From Quercus robur (Eukaryota; Streptophyta; Magnoliopsida; Fagales; Fagaceae), in the NCBI RefSeq assembly GCF_932294415.1, contig NC_065535.1:12680282-12744281 (forward strand): 64,000 nt of DNA, written 5' to 3'. Shown one piece after another: positions 1-10,221 of the stretch (position 1 is its first letter; each line of letters starts with the position of its first letter). The translations under genes were made by a program, and so were the position numbers. The notes under the pieces are model-generated. The model was given only the letters and a program-made list of their open reading frames with translations, ran no database searches and was not told the origin of the DNA.

Positions 1-1163
1 GATTGGACTATTATGCGATTTAGAAATACCATTAAATCTTACATTTAATAGGAAAAAAACTTGAGAACAATCCGGTAAAAATATATCTTCAACTCCACTT
101 AAAATACTTACAAAATAGGACACTTTCCTATTAATCCATATTTTCGAAACAAACTTATCATTTATTTTTTTTAAGAAAAATATTGACACTAGACCAACAA
201 AGAAAAAAAAAAAACCCATGCATATATTTTCTATTTATTCACTTTTCAAAACACCTATATCAAATTATCTCTTTTATATTACATTTTATTAAAATATCAA
301 ATATAATTGATTTTTATGATTGTTTTTATTTTATAACATACAAAAATCATCATTCACTATCTTTCTTTATTTTTGAAATAAGTAAAATAAATAAATAAAA
401 AATTAAATTCAAAATGAATACTATCAAGTGTTAAGGGTAAATTTATATGATTATTAGTAAAAAAATTCTTATAAATCAATCATACACTCATTATTTTTTT
501 GCTGAATCAATCCTACACTCATTAATGGGACTCATTTTAGACAAACACATTTTTCTATCATTCACCGAATCTCGTGCTCTTGGCCTCTTACACGTATACA
601 GTTTTACACTACAGTACGTCAGTACCAAGTATTCTAACAATAACAGACCACCACAACGAATTGCAGTATTGCCACGTATGCAGCTCACTATATCTCCGAA
701 AAAAAGAAAAAAAAAAAAAAGAACGTGGCGGTGTTTCTTTGGACTATAAAAAAATCGGCGGGTGAACTCAGTCCTGTGCAAAACAATAAACACAAAAGTG
801 GATGGCTACCTGCCACTTTCCCCTTCTATGAAAAACACAAATTCAGACCCCAAAAAAAGAATAAAAAAATGGAGATAAGCTCAGAGTTCCTCGATTAGCA
901 TACCCTGTTTTAGTAAATTTCAACCCAATAATAATCAATACCCCTCAAAACATTCTCAATACGACTCATTAAATTTAAATCCCCTCAAATTTTCCAATCG
1001 ATCCCACCAGGTCGGCCGCTTTGTATAATTGCATTTGCAAATCGCATCGTTTCATATACTCATACACGCACCCACTCACCCAAACTTGGCTTCAATTCCA
1101 AGTCAAAGTCAAGTCCTCTAACCCAAACAACCAAACCCCAAACCCCGAATTTTTTTCTCTTCC
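1..1163. other. AT-rich intergenic DNA
   Basis: No coding region is supported here. The stretch is AT-rich with poly-A and poly-T runs. A TATA-like stretch (actataaaaaaat, near 744) has no recognisable gene behind it. The last 150 bases become pyrimidine- and C-rich, as expected for the promoter of the small gene at 1252. Confidence 0.6.
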
Positions 1164-1170
1164 TTATATA
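1164..1170 (+). promoter_or_regulatory. TATA box of the small membrane protein gene
   Basis: TTATATA lies about 80 bases before the ATG at 1252, in a C-rich context typical of plant core promoters. Transcription would be expected to start near 1195-1205, leaving a short leader. Inferred from motif and spacing only. Confidence 0.5.
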
Positions 1171-1251
1171 CCCCTCCCAAATAGCCCTCAGAACGAACTA
1201 ACCAAACCAGCCAAAATAGTATAGCCAAGGGGGGGTTAAAGTCAGCGAGAG

Positions 1252-1572
1252 ATGGCGTTATGTGACGCTGTGGTGGGGAACTTGGCGACGATCTACGTGG
1301 CGGTGATTGCTGGGATCAAGGCTTGTGGGTTGGTCGGTGGGCGAAGCTTTGGCGCTGGGTTTGTGCTGATTGTGTCCACCGCTGTGGTGGGCCTCATCTT
1401 GATCGGCACGTTGACGTGGGACTTGTCTCGCAAGGCCACGTATGCGGTTTCCAAAGAACACGCCCACGAGATGTGCAAAGGCGGTATTTGCTGGCACGGC
1501 GTTGCGGTCAAGTCTCCGGCTTCTCAGGTCCGGTTTAGGCTTCCACAGCAAATTCCTTATGGCGCTTTGTAA
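1252..1572 (+). CDS. Small conserved-type two-pass membrane protein, function unknown
   Basis: An intact single-exon ORF of 106 residues whose ATG lies in a favourable context (gagagATGGCG). Two hydrophobic segments are visible, about residues 8-28 and 35-56, joined by a short Gly/Arg loop. The soluble tail carries a CKGGIC pair of cysteines (residues 75 and 80), a Trp-His, and a basic stretch ending in IPYGAL. Base composition is much more GC-rich than the flanks, which supports a real gene. A TATA box lies about 80 bases upstream and an AATAAA lies about 160 bases downstream. I believe similar short plant proteins of unknown function exist, but I cannot name a family. Seen: ORF, hydrophobic segments, cysteines. 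Inferred: membrane location. The overlapping minus-strand frames are shadows. Confidence 0.8.
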   Translation: MALCDAVVGNLATIYVAVIAGIKACGLVGGRSFGAGFVLIVSTAVVGLILIGTLTWDLSRKATYAVSKEHAHEMCKGGICWHGVAVKSPASQVRFRLPQQIPYGAL

Positions 1573-1731
1573 ATAAGATAAAAAACACTGTAAGATACAC
1601 ACGCTTTCTTTTTGGTTGGTGGGTTTTGTAGCTGAGAGGCACGAGGTGTTTGTGTTTTTGACTGAGAGAAAAATATCAAGATACCGTGTAATATCGAATG
1701 AAAAAAAAAAAAAAATCAGGTTTGTATATAT

Positions 1732-1737
1732 AATAAA
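1732..1737 (+). terminator. Possible poly(A) signal
   Basis: AATAAA about 160 bases after the stop codon of the small membrane protein gene, in AT-rich DNA. Plant signals are degenerate, so this is a suggestion only. Confidence 0.35.
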
Positions 1738-1837
1738 GGCCCTTTTGATTTGCTACGTTATTGTCTTCACTTTTCATGAAAATTTTGGGATGCAAAATGC
1801 AAATGCGACTTATCTTCTTCACTGTATTCGAGGTTGA

Positions 1838-2313
1838 GAATGGCTTGACGTGACAGAGTAGTGGTGGGGGTGGAAAAGCAATGGTGCGTGGTTAATGACT
1901 TTTACGCAGTCGGCAGGAAGAGACTGGTTCGGTCTTTAAACCATGTTTGGACATAAGTGCACAAGCTCTTTGGGTACAATTCTGGTATCCTAATCATCAA
2001 TCGATTCAATCCATTCGTAGTGGGCATGAGTTGGCAACTTTTGGAATTTGGGTTAAAATTTGTCAGTTTTTAGAAGGCTAGCTAGGCTTGAATTGTAAAC
2101 ATCCAAATTCGGGCCAGGCCATTAAAAATATGAAAATGATCGGCTCTCAATTCGGACTAAAATTGGTTGAGCTTGCATTTGTTTTCTGCTCACAAATCAT
2201 AACATGTACTATATGTGCCATCATTTCAAAAGGAATTTTCTGTTTTTGAGAGTAAAAGGAATTGTGTTTAATAAACCTCTTTTTTTCTTTTTTTTACACA
2301 GCTTACTAAGATG
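1838..2313. other. Intergenic DNA
   Basis: Downstream flank of the small gene, ending at the target duplication of the solo LTR. I see no gene or clear repeat in it. Confidence 0.5.
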
Positions 2314-2318
2314 ATAAG

Positions 2319-3120
2319 TGTAGGGATAAAGGGCCCAAAAATAGATATTTGGCCGTGGACCGTGTCCAAGGGCATTAAACCGTTTGAAAACATGTAGACA
2401 CTAATAGGGGCATACAAATTAGTAGTTTGTGGAAGAAGTCTGGTCATGAGGGATTAGGAGTGTAGTCTGAGGAGAAATACCTCCTCGGCTAAGCAGAGTA
2501 GAGGTCAAAGGTCCGACCCTTCGTTAAGAACAAGACACTAGAAGATCCTACTGATAAGGATAAGCATCAAAAGGGGATAAGACGAAGGAAAACTAAGAAA
2601 TATCTAGGAGAAGGCTGCTACCATCACATTGAATGCTTTGTAGCTAATTCTCTGGCCGCATTAATGTAGAGGTGATACCTGAACAATAACATTTAGCCTT
2701 ACAGCTACCTACAGAGACTTCAGAAAGATGTTGATGGGACAAGTATCAAAATCAACAATTTGATTTACACGTGGAGGGCTACGATGAAGTGAAGAAGGGG
2801 AATATAAAGAAGAAAAACCCTATTATCAAGGGGATCATGAGATAATTTGTAAAGAAAATCACTGTACATTCAAAAACTGTAATTGTGTTTAAGTCCAAGA
2901 GAAATATATAAGAACTAACTTCCTCGGACTTTGTCGAGGAGAACTTTCCTTGCACAAATCTGTTTATTCATATCATCAAGCATCACTTAGCCTACTGTGA
3001 TTGCCGTCCAACTCATTAGAGTTCAATTTCTAACCCACTCTCTAAAAATTCATTATTTTGGGCTCATTGGGCCTTAGCCTTTATCACTTTTGGGCTTTGC
3101 AATCAAATCGTGTCCTTATA
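2319..3120 (+). mobile_element. Solo LTR of a Ty3/gypsy element
   Basis: 802 bases starting TGTAGGG and ending CCTTATA, flanked on both sides by the 5-base duplication ATAAG (2314-2318 and 3121-3125). No internal region or second LTR follows. The middle part resembles the LTR of element 2 (a CTACCA-CACATT-AATGC stretch, a leaving-and-rejoining block around the GATGGGACAAG motif, and the gggctta/ttgggcc end), so it is a distant relative of that Tat family, not of element 1. Solo LTRs arise by recombination between the two LTRs of one copy. The intact duplication supports that route. Confidence 0.85.
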
Positions 3121-3130
3121 ATAAGTTATG

Positions 3131-3795
3131 TGTACGGCACTATGATACCCAAACCCATTTAGGCCTTGGATTCTGACTCAACAGTGTGGCCCATGATGCC
3201 AACCCCTTTCTACCTAAGGCCAGAGCCTGAGCCCAAAATAGCTAGAAGCCCAGGTTGCTGCCTCAAAGATCGATGAGTAAATAACCTCAATTAGCACAAA
3301 CCTAGCATCGCCACGTGGGCCTTACTCGGTGAACCACTTCAAAAGACAATTGCTCGGGGGAGTTGTCTTTCGGATGTCCGGCAGTGCCTTGTGAAGTACT
3401 ACTACCGAGCATCTATACTGAAGTGGGAACCAGTTCCAATGTCACTCTTACCACACCCCACTCCCAACTAAACACCTACTTTGAGTTAACGACATTGGAC
3501 CTTTTTTCCACTAACTACAAGAGTAATCATAACTCTTCACTAACTCTTGACTATAAATATGAAAAGCAGAGGAAGAATTGGGGGTTGAACAAATGGGAGA
3601 AGAAACTAGGAAAAGGGTGAACTAGAAAATACAAGAGAGAGAGCGGAAGTGATAAAGAGGGTGAGAGTGAGAAGCAAGTCTGTTGGGTCTTGGTGTTGAG
3701 AACAACCCAAAATAGGAAATCCTTAGCCCACCTTACAAGTAGATTGTGAGCCCAAGTGAGGCCCAACCCCCATAGCTTCATTTTTTGCGCGAACA
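3131..3795 (+). repeat. 5' LTR of element 1
   Basis: Starts TGTACGGCAC and ends GCGCGAACA. It matches 14391-15066 along its length. A TATA-type box (gactataaatatg, near 3549) lies about 420 bases in and would mark the U3/R promoter. Confidence 0.92.
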
Positions 3796-3796
3796 A

Positions 3797-3815
3797 TTGG
3801 CGTCATCTGTGGGAA
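3797..3815 (+). other. Primer binding site of element 1
   Basis: TTGGCGTCATCTGTGGGAA directly after the 5' LTR. It is a worn form of the TGGCGCCGTCTGTGGGA site seen in Tat elements; element 3 in this window keeps the clean form. The first bases fit the 3' end of tRNA-Asp; the exact tRNA is an inference. Confidence 0.65.
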
Positions 3816-3852
3816 TCTCCTACAAAACTGTGGTTCAACTGAGACTCACGCT

Positions 3853-5270
3853 ATGGAGAATGTCCATAAACGTTTAGGGAGCTATGCTGAAAGTAGTTCG
3901 TTGGGGTCTTCTGGAGAATCTCCTTGGCAAGAGAGAAGACACAAAAGACGTGAGGATAAGGAGAATGAGCGAGAAGAGGAACGCTCTGGCCTCAGAGAGG
4001 GGTCATATCAAACATTGTTTGGTGCTTCGGGGTATGCGCAATTTGACGAGAGAGATGAGGAGCTTAAGCGGTTGCGAAGATTGGTAAGAGATTTTGAGTT
4101 AAAGGCCAGGGGTAGGCACCGAAAAAGGGATCGGGATAATCGAGCAGGGGGATCTATAAGTGGGGGAGAACACTATGGGACCGGATCCAATCGGTCCGGT
4201 TCCCGTCAACACCGAGACCGTTCAAATTCACAGGAGTCCCGTCAACATCAGGAGCATTCGCATTCACGAGAGTATGCAGACCAGGGTTCAGATTCCCCAG
4301 AAGAACGACAACCCCATAATGCCGCCATAAATACTATGAGCTGCACCTTGCGCAGAGCCATTCGGTCCCCATTCTCAGATGACATTGAATGGGCCCTAAT
4401 GCCGACCAGATTTACGCGACCACCATTTAATTCCTACGATGGGAAAACGGACCCAGTAGAGCACGTCAGCCATTATATCAAAATGATGTCTCTGCACACC
4501 CACAACGATGCGCTGATGTGTAAGGTATTTCCTTAAAACCTCGGGCCCATTACTTTGAGATGGTTTAACGGGTTATGGAAATGTTCTATCCATAGTTTTG
4601 CCGAGCTGATCTAAGAATTCGGTGTCCGGTTCGTGACATGTAGCCGGGTACTGTGACTAGTGGATGCATTACTATCAATGAAGATGAGGGTCAGGGAAAC
4701 CCTTCGCAGTTATGCCAGCCGGTATTGGGAGCTCTATAATGAGATCGGTGGGGGCAACGAGAAAATTGCTGCGAGCACCTTTAGGATGGGATTGCCCGAG
4801 GACTCCGAACTATGAGAGTCGTTGACAAGAAAGCCTCCCGAGGATATGAGGCAGCTCATGAGACGTGTTGAGGAGTACAAGCGCCTGAAGGATGATAGGC
4901 TGCAGAGTAAGGGTAAGGCCTCGTTGGTGAATCATCCTTAGTAGAGTAGTTTTCAGCCGAGGCCTCGAAAGGATTTAAGGATACAAGAGTCAGATTTGCA
5001 GCTGGGGGAGGTGAACGAGACATTTAAGGAACCGGTGCACAGGATTATAGACCGGATCAAGAACGGACCGTACTTCAGGTGGCCGAACAAGATGGAGGGT
5101 GATCCATCTCGGAGAAACCAGAATCTGTACTGCACCTATCATAGAGATAAGGGGCACACCACCGAGCAGTATCGGGTGTTAAAGGACCATCTAGAGCAAT
5201 TGGTAAAAGCGGGACATTTGAAGGAGTTTGTGGTGGATTCTAGGAACCGGGGTACTGGGCAAGGTGCTTA
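3853..5270 (+). pseudogene. gag region of element 1 (fossil)
   Basis: Begins with an ATG followed by a charged Arg/Glu/Ser-rich stretch (MENVHKRLGSYAE). It continues with the retrotransposon gag core (PPFNSYDGKTDPVEHVSHY) and a worn zinc-knuckle-like region near CTYHRDKGHTTEQY. This is the usual order in Tat gag. Broken. Confidence 0.8.
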
Positions 5271-5399
5271 ACAGAGAGGAAACTCACTCCCACCGCCATT
5301 GGGAGTGATTAAAGTGATCCATGCTGCCCCAATGGGTACAGTTGTGACCAAAACAAGGGTGTTGACTGTTGTACTCGTGGAAGATTGCCCAGACAAGTA

Positions 5400-8300
5400 A
5401 CCCTCCGAAAAGAGAACGAAGCTTGCTCGGGAGACTCTTGCTTTTGATGATGATGATGATTTAGAAGAAACAATTCAGCCTCACGATGATGCGTTGGTAG
5501 TGACAACTTGAATAAATGGATTCATACTCAAAAGGGTGATGATAGACCAAGGAAGCGGGGCCGACGTGATGTATCCAGACCTATTCAAAGGACTTAGGTT
5601 AAAGAAACAGGACCTTTCGAAGTATGACACGCCGTTGGTTGGATTTGATGGCAGGGTGGTAATTCCCGATGGTCAAATTTCTCTTCCCATAAATATGGAA
5701 GGTAAAGAGGTGTTGGTGGCATTCATAGTGGTCGGTTCGTTTTCTCCATTCATGACTATACTAGGAAGGCCGTGGATGTGAAAGTCAAATTCCCAACCAA
5801 GTAGGGCATTGCCGTAGTAAAAGGAAGCCAGTAGTTGGCAAGACAATGCGTAGTTGCTGCGGTGAATTGGAAGCATGAGCAAGACGAACAGAAGGATCAG
5901 TCCGAGAAAGTCTCTTTATAGCAATTACAGGAGCCCCGCGAAGGACAAGGGGCTGGCTGTGCCGAGGAACTTGTCAAAGCTAAGATACTACTAGACGTTG
6001 ACAGATATTTCCAAATAGGAACAAGTATGAAAGACGAGGATAGGATAGAAATGTTGTTGTTTCTTATTCAAAATGTAGATGTCTTTGCTTGGAGCCAGTA
6101 TGAGGTACCCGAGGTGGATCCTGAATTCATTGTCCATAGGATTAATGTAGACCTGTCATTCCCTACCAAGAAGTAGAAGCCAAGGAGGTCGGCCAAGGAA
6201 CATGTTGAGGTAGTTAAGTTGGAGGTTAAGAAGTTAAAAGAGGCTGGGGCGATAAGGGAAATCTTCTTCCCGGAATGGATAGCAAATACCGTGGTGGTGA
6301 AGAAGAAGAATGGCAAGTGGAGAGTTTGTGTAGACTTCATGGATTTGAACTGAGCTTGCCTGAAGGATCCGTTTCCTATGCCGAAGATTGATCAGTTGGT
6401 AGATGCCATGTATGGACACCCAAGGATGAGCTTTCCGAATGTCTTTTAGGGGTATCATCAGATTGCCCTGGCAGCTGAGGACCTTGAAAAGATAGTGTTC
6501 ATTGCCCCAGATAGCAACTATCATTATACCATGATGCCTTTTGGGTTGAAGAATGCCAGGGTCACATACCAACGAATGATGACGAGAATGTTCTGAGAAC
6601 AAATAGGGCGTACGATTGAGGTGTAAATCGACGACATGGTGGTGAGAAGTAAGCAAGAAGTACAACATATAAAGGATCTCTAGGGGGTGTTTGAGATGCT
6701 ACGGCACCACAAGTTGCGTCTTAATGCGGAGAAGTGTGCTTTTGGGGTAGGGGCTGGTAAATTCCTGGGGTATCTGATCACTAATCGGGGGATAGAGGTT
6801 AACCTCGATCATATTAAAGTAGTGAAGCACTTCAAGCCACCGAGCAATCTGAAAGAAATGCAAGTATTGACCGGGATGTTAGCTGCCCTTAATTGATTCA
6901 TATCTAAATTTGTTGATCGTTGCCGACCATTCTACTAACTTTTGAAGAAGTGGAAGAGATTCCAGTGGAATGAGGAATGTGATGGAGCTTTTCAAGATTT
7001 GAAGGAATATTTGATGCAGGCACCCATGTTAACGGCCCCAAAGCCTGGTGAGGATTTATTCATGTACCTCTCGGTGTCCAATCACGCCGTGAATGTCGTG
7101 CTACTAAGGGATCATGGAGTGCAGTAGCCCGTGTATTACATCAGTAAGACCTTGGTTGATTATTTACCCCTGGAGAAGTTGGTGTTAGCCCTCATGCATG
7201 CCACGAGAAAGTTACCGCATTATTTTCAAGCTCACACTGTCTATGTCCTAATCGAGTACCCTTTGCAGTCGTTGTTAAAAAGATCTGATTTCACGGTCCA
7301 GATAGCTAAATGGAGGACCCGACTAGGTTCCTTTAACGTACGATATAGGCCACGAAGTTCAGTGAAGGGACAAGTCCTTGCTGACTTTGTTGCAGAGTTC
7401 TCTCCTAAGAATGAAAAGGAAATGGTTTGTCATGTGGAGAATCGCCCATAGAAGGTATTTGTGGATGGTGCATCAAGTGCTGTGGGGGTTAGTGCCAGGA
7501 TCATCATTATTACTCCTGAGGGAATACGGTTGGAGCATTCTTTTAGGTTGGGGTTCAGAGCCTCTAATAACGAGGCTGAGTACGAAGCCTTACTCGTCGG
7601 ATTAAGAGCCATTATGGGTATAGGTGCCCAAGATGTAGAGGTTTATTTAGATTCCTGGCTGGTTGTTAACCAAGTGCAGGGCAGTTTTGAAGCTCGGGAT
7701 TCCTAAATGAAAGCATACTTGCAGGTGGTAAAGCAAATTATGAATAAATTTTATACAACAAAGGTGGCCCAAGTAGCCCGGGCATAGAACAGACATGCTG
7801 ATTCTCTGGCTACGTTGGCATCATCAATGACAAAGGAGGTGTCTCGGTTAATCAAGGTAGAGCTCATAGAGGAGCGCGAGCATTAATGCGGCAATTGGTG
7901 TTAGTGCTGCTAGAGTTGAGATTGCCGTGATTTCCACGACCGAACCATGTTGGATGGACCCGATCATCGACTACTTAGCCAAGGATCGAATTCCAGATGA
8001 TGAAAAGGAGGCTAACAAGGTTCGTTGAGTGGCTGCTCGATATTGGTTGTCGGTAGATCGCAAATTATACCAGATGTCTTTTGGGGGGCCATACCTTTTG
8101 TGCTTGCGTCCCAAGAAAGTAAGTGAACTCTTGGCCGGGTAGCATGATGGGGTGTGTGGCAATCATGTAAGGGGACGCTCATTGGTGCACCGGGCAATGA
8201 CTCAAGGATTTTGGTGGCCACAGATGCAAAAGGATGCCACCGAGTATGTGCGTAAGTGCGAGCAGTGCCAAAAGCATGCCCCCTTGATCCATTAGCCGGC

Positions 8301-9195
8301 AGGCCACCTAAATCCGGTCAGCAACCTCTGGCCATTCGCACAATAGGGGCTGGATATTCTTGGCCCGTTTCCCCGAGTAACAGGAAATTGAAGGTTTATG
8401 TTAGTGACTGTTGATTACTTCACCAAGTAGGCGGAGGCAGAGGCGGAGGCTTTAGCTAATATTCAGGATGTGGATGTTAAGAAGTTTGTGTGGAGAAACA
8501 TAGTCACGAGATTTAGGGTGCCGAACTCACTAATATCTGATAATGGACTGCAATTTGATAGTAGGGCTTTCCGCGAGTTCTGTAGTGACCTCGGCATCAA
8601 AAAAGGGTATTCCACCCCAACATATCCTCAAAGTAATGGGCAAGCTGAAGCCACTAACAAGGCAATCAAGAACGGGTTGAAGAAAATGTTAGATGGTACA
8701 AAAGGGAAATGGGCCGAGGAGCTGCCCAATGTTTTGTGGGCATACTAAACAACTCCTAGAAGGTCTACAGGGGAGACTCCGTTCTCTCTCACATATGGGG
8801 CAAAAGCCGTAATACCAACCGAGGTGAATTTATGTAGTGCATGGGTTGTAGAGTTTGACCCTTCCCAGAATGACAGATTGTTGGTAGAGCGTTTGGATTT
8901 ACTGGAAGAATACTAAGAAACGGCAACTATACAATTAGCCAAATATCAACAAAAACTTGCTCAACGTTACAACAGAGATATGAAAACAAAGGAATTCAGT
9001 GCGGGGGACCTAGTGCTATGGAAGGCAGTAGGGAGCATGCGGGATATAAATGTCGGGAAGTTGGCTCAGACCTGGGAAGGGCCCGATAGGGTTACTGCCA
9101 TCGCGGGTGTGGAAGCGTACTATTTGGAGGACCTAGATGAGAGACCACTACCCCTACCATGGAATGTCCATAATCTTAAGAAGTTCTATCACTAA
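5400..9195 (+). pseudogene. pol region of element 1 (fossil)
   Basis: Aspartic protease (about 5530-5790; IDQGSGADVMYP in place of the usual D-S/T-G), reverse transcriptase (about 6060-6900; the catalytic block reads IDDM), RNase H (about 6940-7390), a second RNase H (about 7440-7760; FVDGASS and NNEAEYEALLVG), integrase zinc finger (about 8130-8290) and integrase core with C-terminal part (about 8350-9195; SDNGLQFDS, and the QSNGQAE-type block). Order and the double RNase H fit Tat. Broken many times over. Confidence 0.85.
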
Positions 9196-9339
9196 TCATT
9201 TGCACATGGAGGTGTAATTCAACGAATGTGTAATTTACGTTCTATTAGTTAATAAGACAATGAAACTTATCCGTGCAGGAATATTTAATTTCATTATTGT
9301 TAGTTAACTAATCCCAGCCAGCCAATGTGAGGACAACTA

Positions 9340-9720
9340 GGAGAATTAACACTAAAAATTCATTAAGGACAGAAGCCTGCTTCTCGGTTCAATCATTATC
9401 ACCAAGCAGGTGGAAACCTAACACTAAAAATTCTCTAAGGATAGAAGCCTGCTTCTCGATTCGATCATTATCACCGAGCAGGTGGAAACCTAACACTAAA
9501 AATTCTCTAAGGACAGAAGCCTGTTTCTTGATTCGATCATTATCACCGAGCAAGTGAAAACCTAACACTGAAAATTCTCTAAAGGCAGAATCCTACTTCT
9601 CGATTCGATCATTATCACCGAGCAGGTTCAAACTTAGCACTAAAAGTTCTCTAAGGACAAAAGCCTGCTTCCCGGGTTGTTTACTATCATCGAGCAGGTG
9701 AAAACTTTACACAAATATTT
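9340..9720 (+). repeat. 72-base tandem repeats downstream of element 1 pol
   Basis: About five decaying copies of a 72-base unit, each with AGAAGCCTGCTTCTCG, CATTATCACCGAGCAGG and AACACTAAAAATTC (first copies at 9371 and 9443). The array lies between integrase and the antisense ORF, the same place as the arrays of elements 2 and 3. Confidence 0.85.
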
Positions 9721-10221
9721 CCTAAGGATTGAAAATTGTCCAGGAACGGGGACCTACATCCCGGTTTTCCATGCCTTACATTTTGCTCTAGAAGTTAGGA
9801 AGGGTGACAATTGTTAAGTGAGGGTTTCCATTGCCAAGGAATTAACTCATTCTCCTCTCCAAACCCGCCCTGGACATCATGCATGCCCGGAGGCAATCTT
9901 TCCTACCTGATCATTAAAAGAGCATATATATGTGCATTCGTGAAAAATAGGAGAATATAACGAAAGAAACAACATAATATTAAACATTCATAAACATGAT
10001 TAAGGCTAAAGTCAGGAAATTAAACCTTAATCAAATATGACCAACACATAAAAACTGAATCAATGTCTTATCACCAAAACTCGATGACTACAGAAAATTT
10101 AACCCGGCAAAAATAATTGTTCTGTCACCACAATCCCGTGACATAGGAAAACTTACTAAAGAAAGGAAATTACTTAAATAAAAGGAAAGTAAAGGTAAAT
10201 AGAAGGAGTCTGGTTCGGCAA

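Noticed and set aside
9340-9720. CRISPR-like regular repeats
   Set aside because: Plant DNA, direct 72-base tandems without unique spacers, inside an LTR element.
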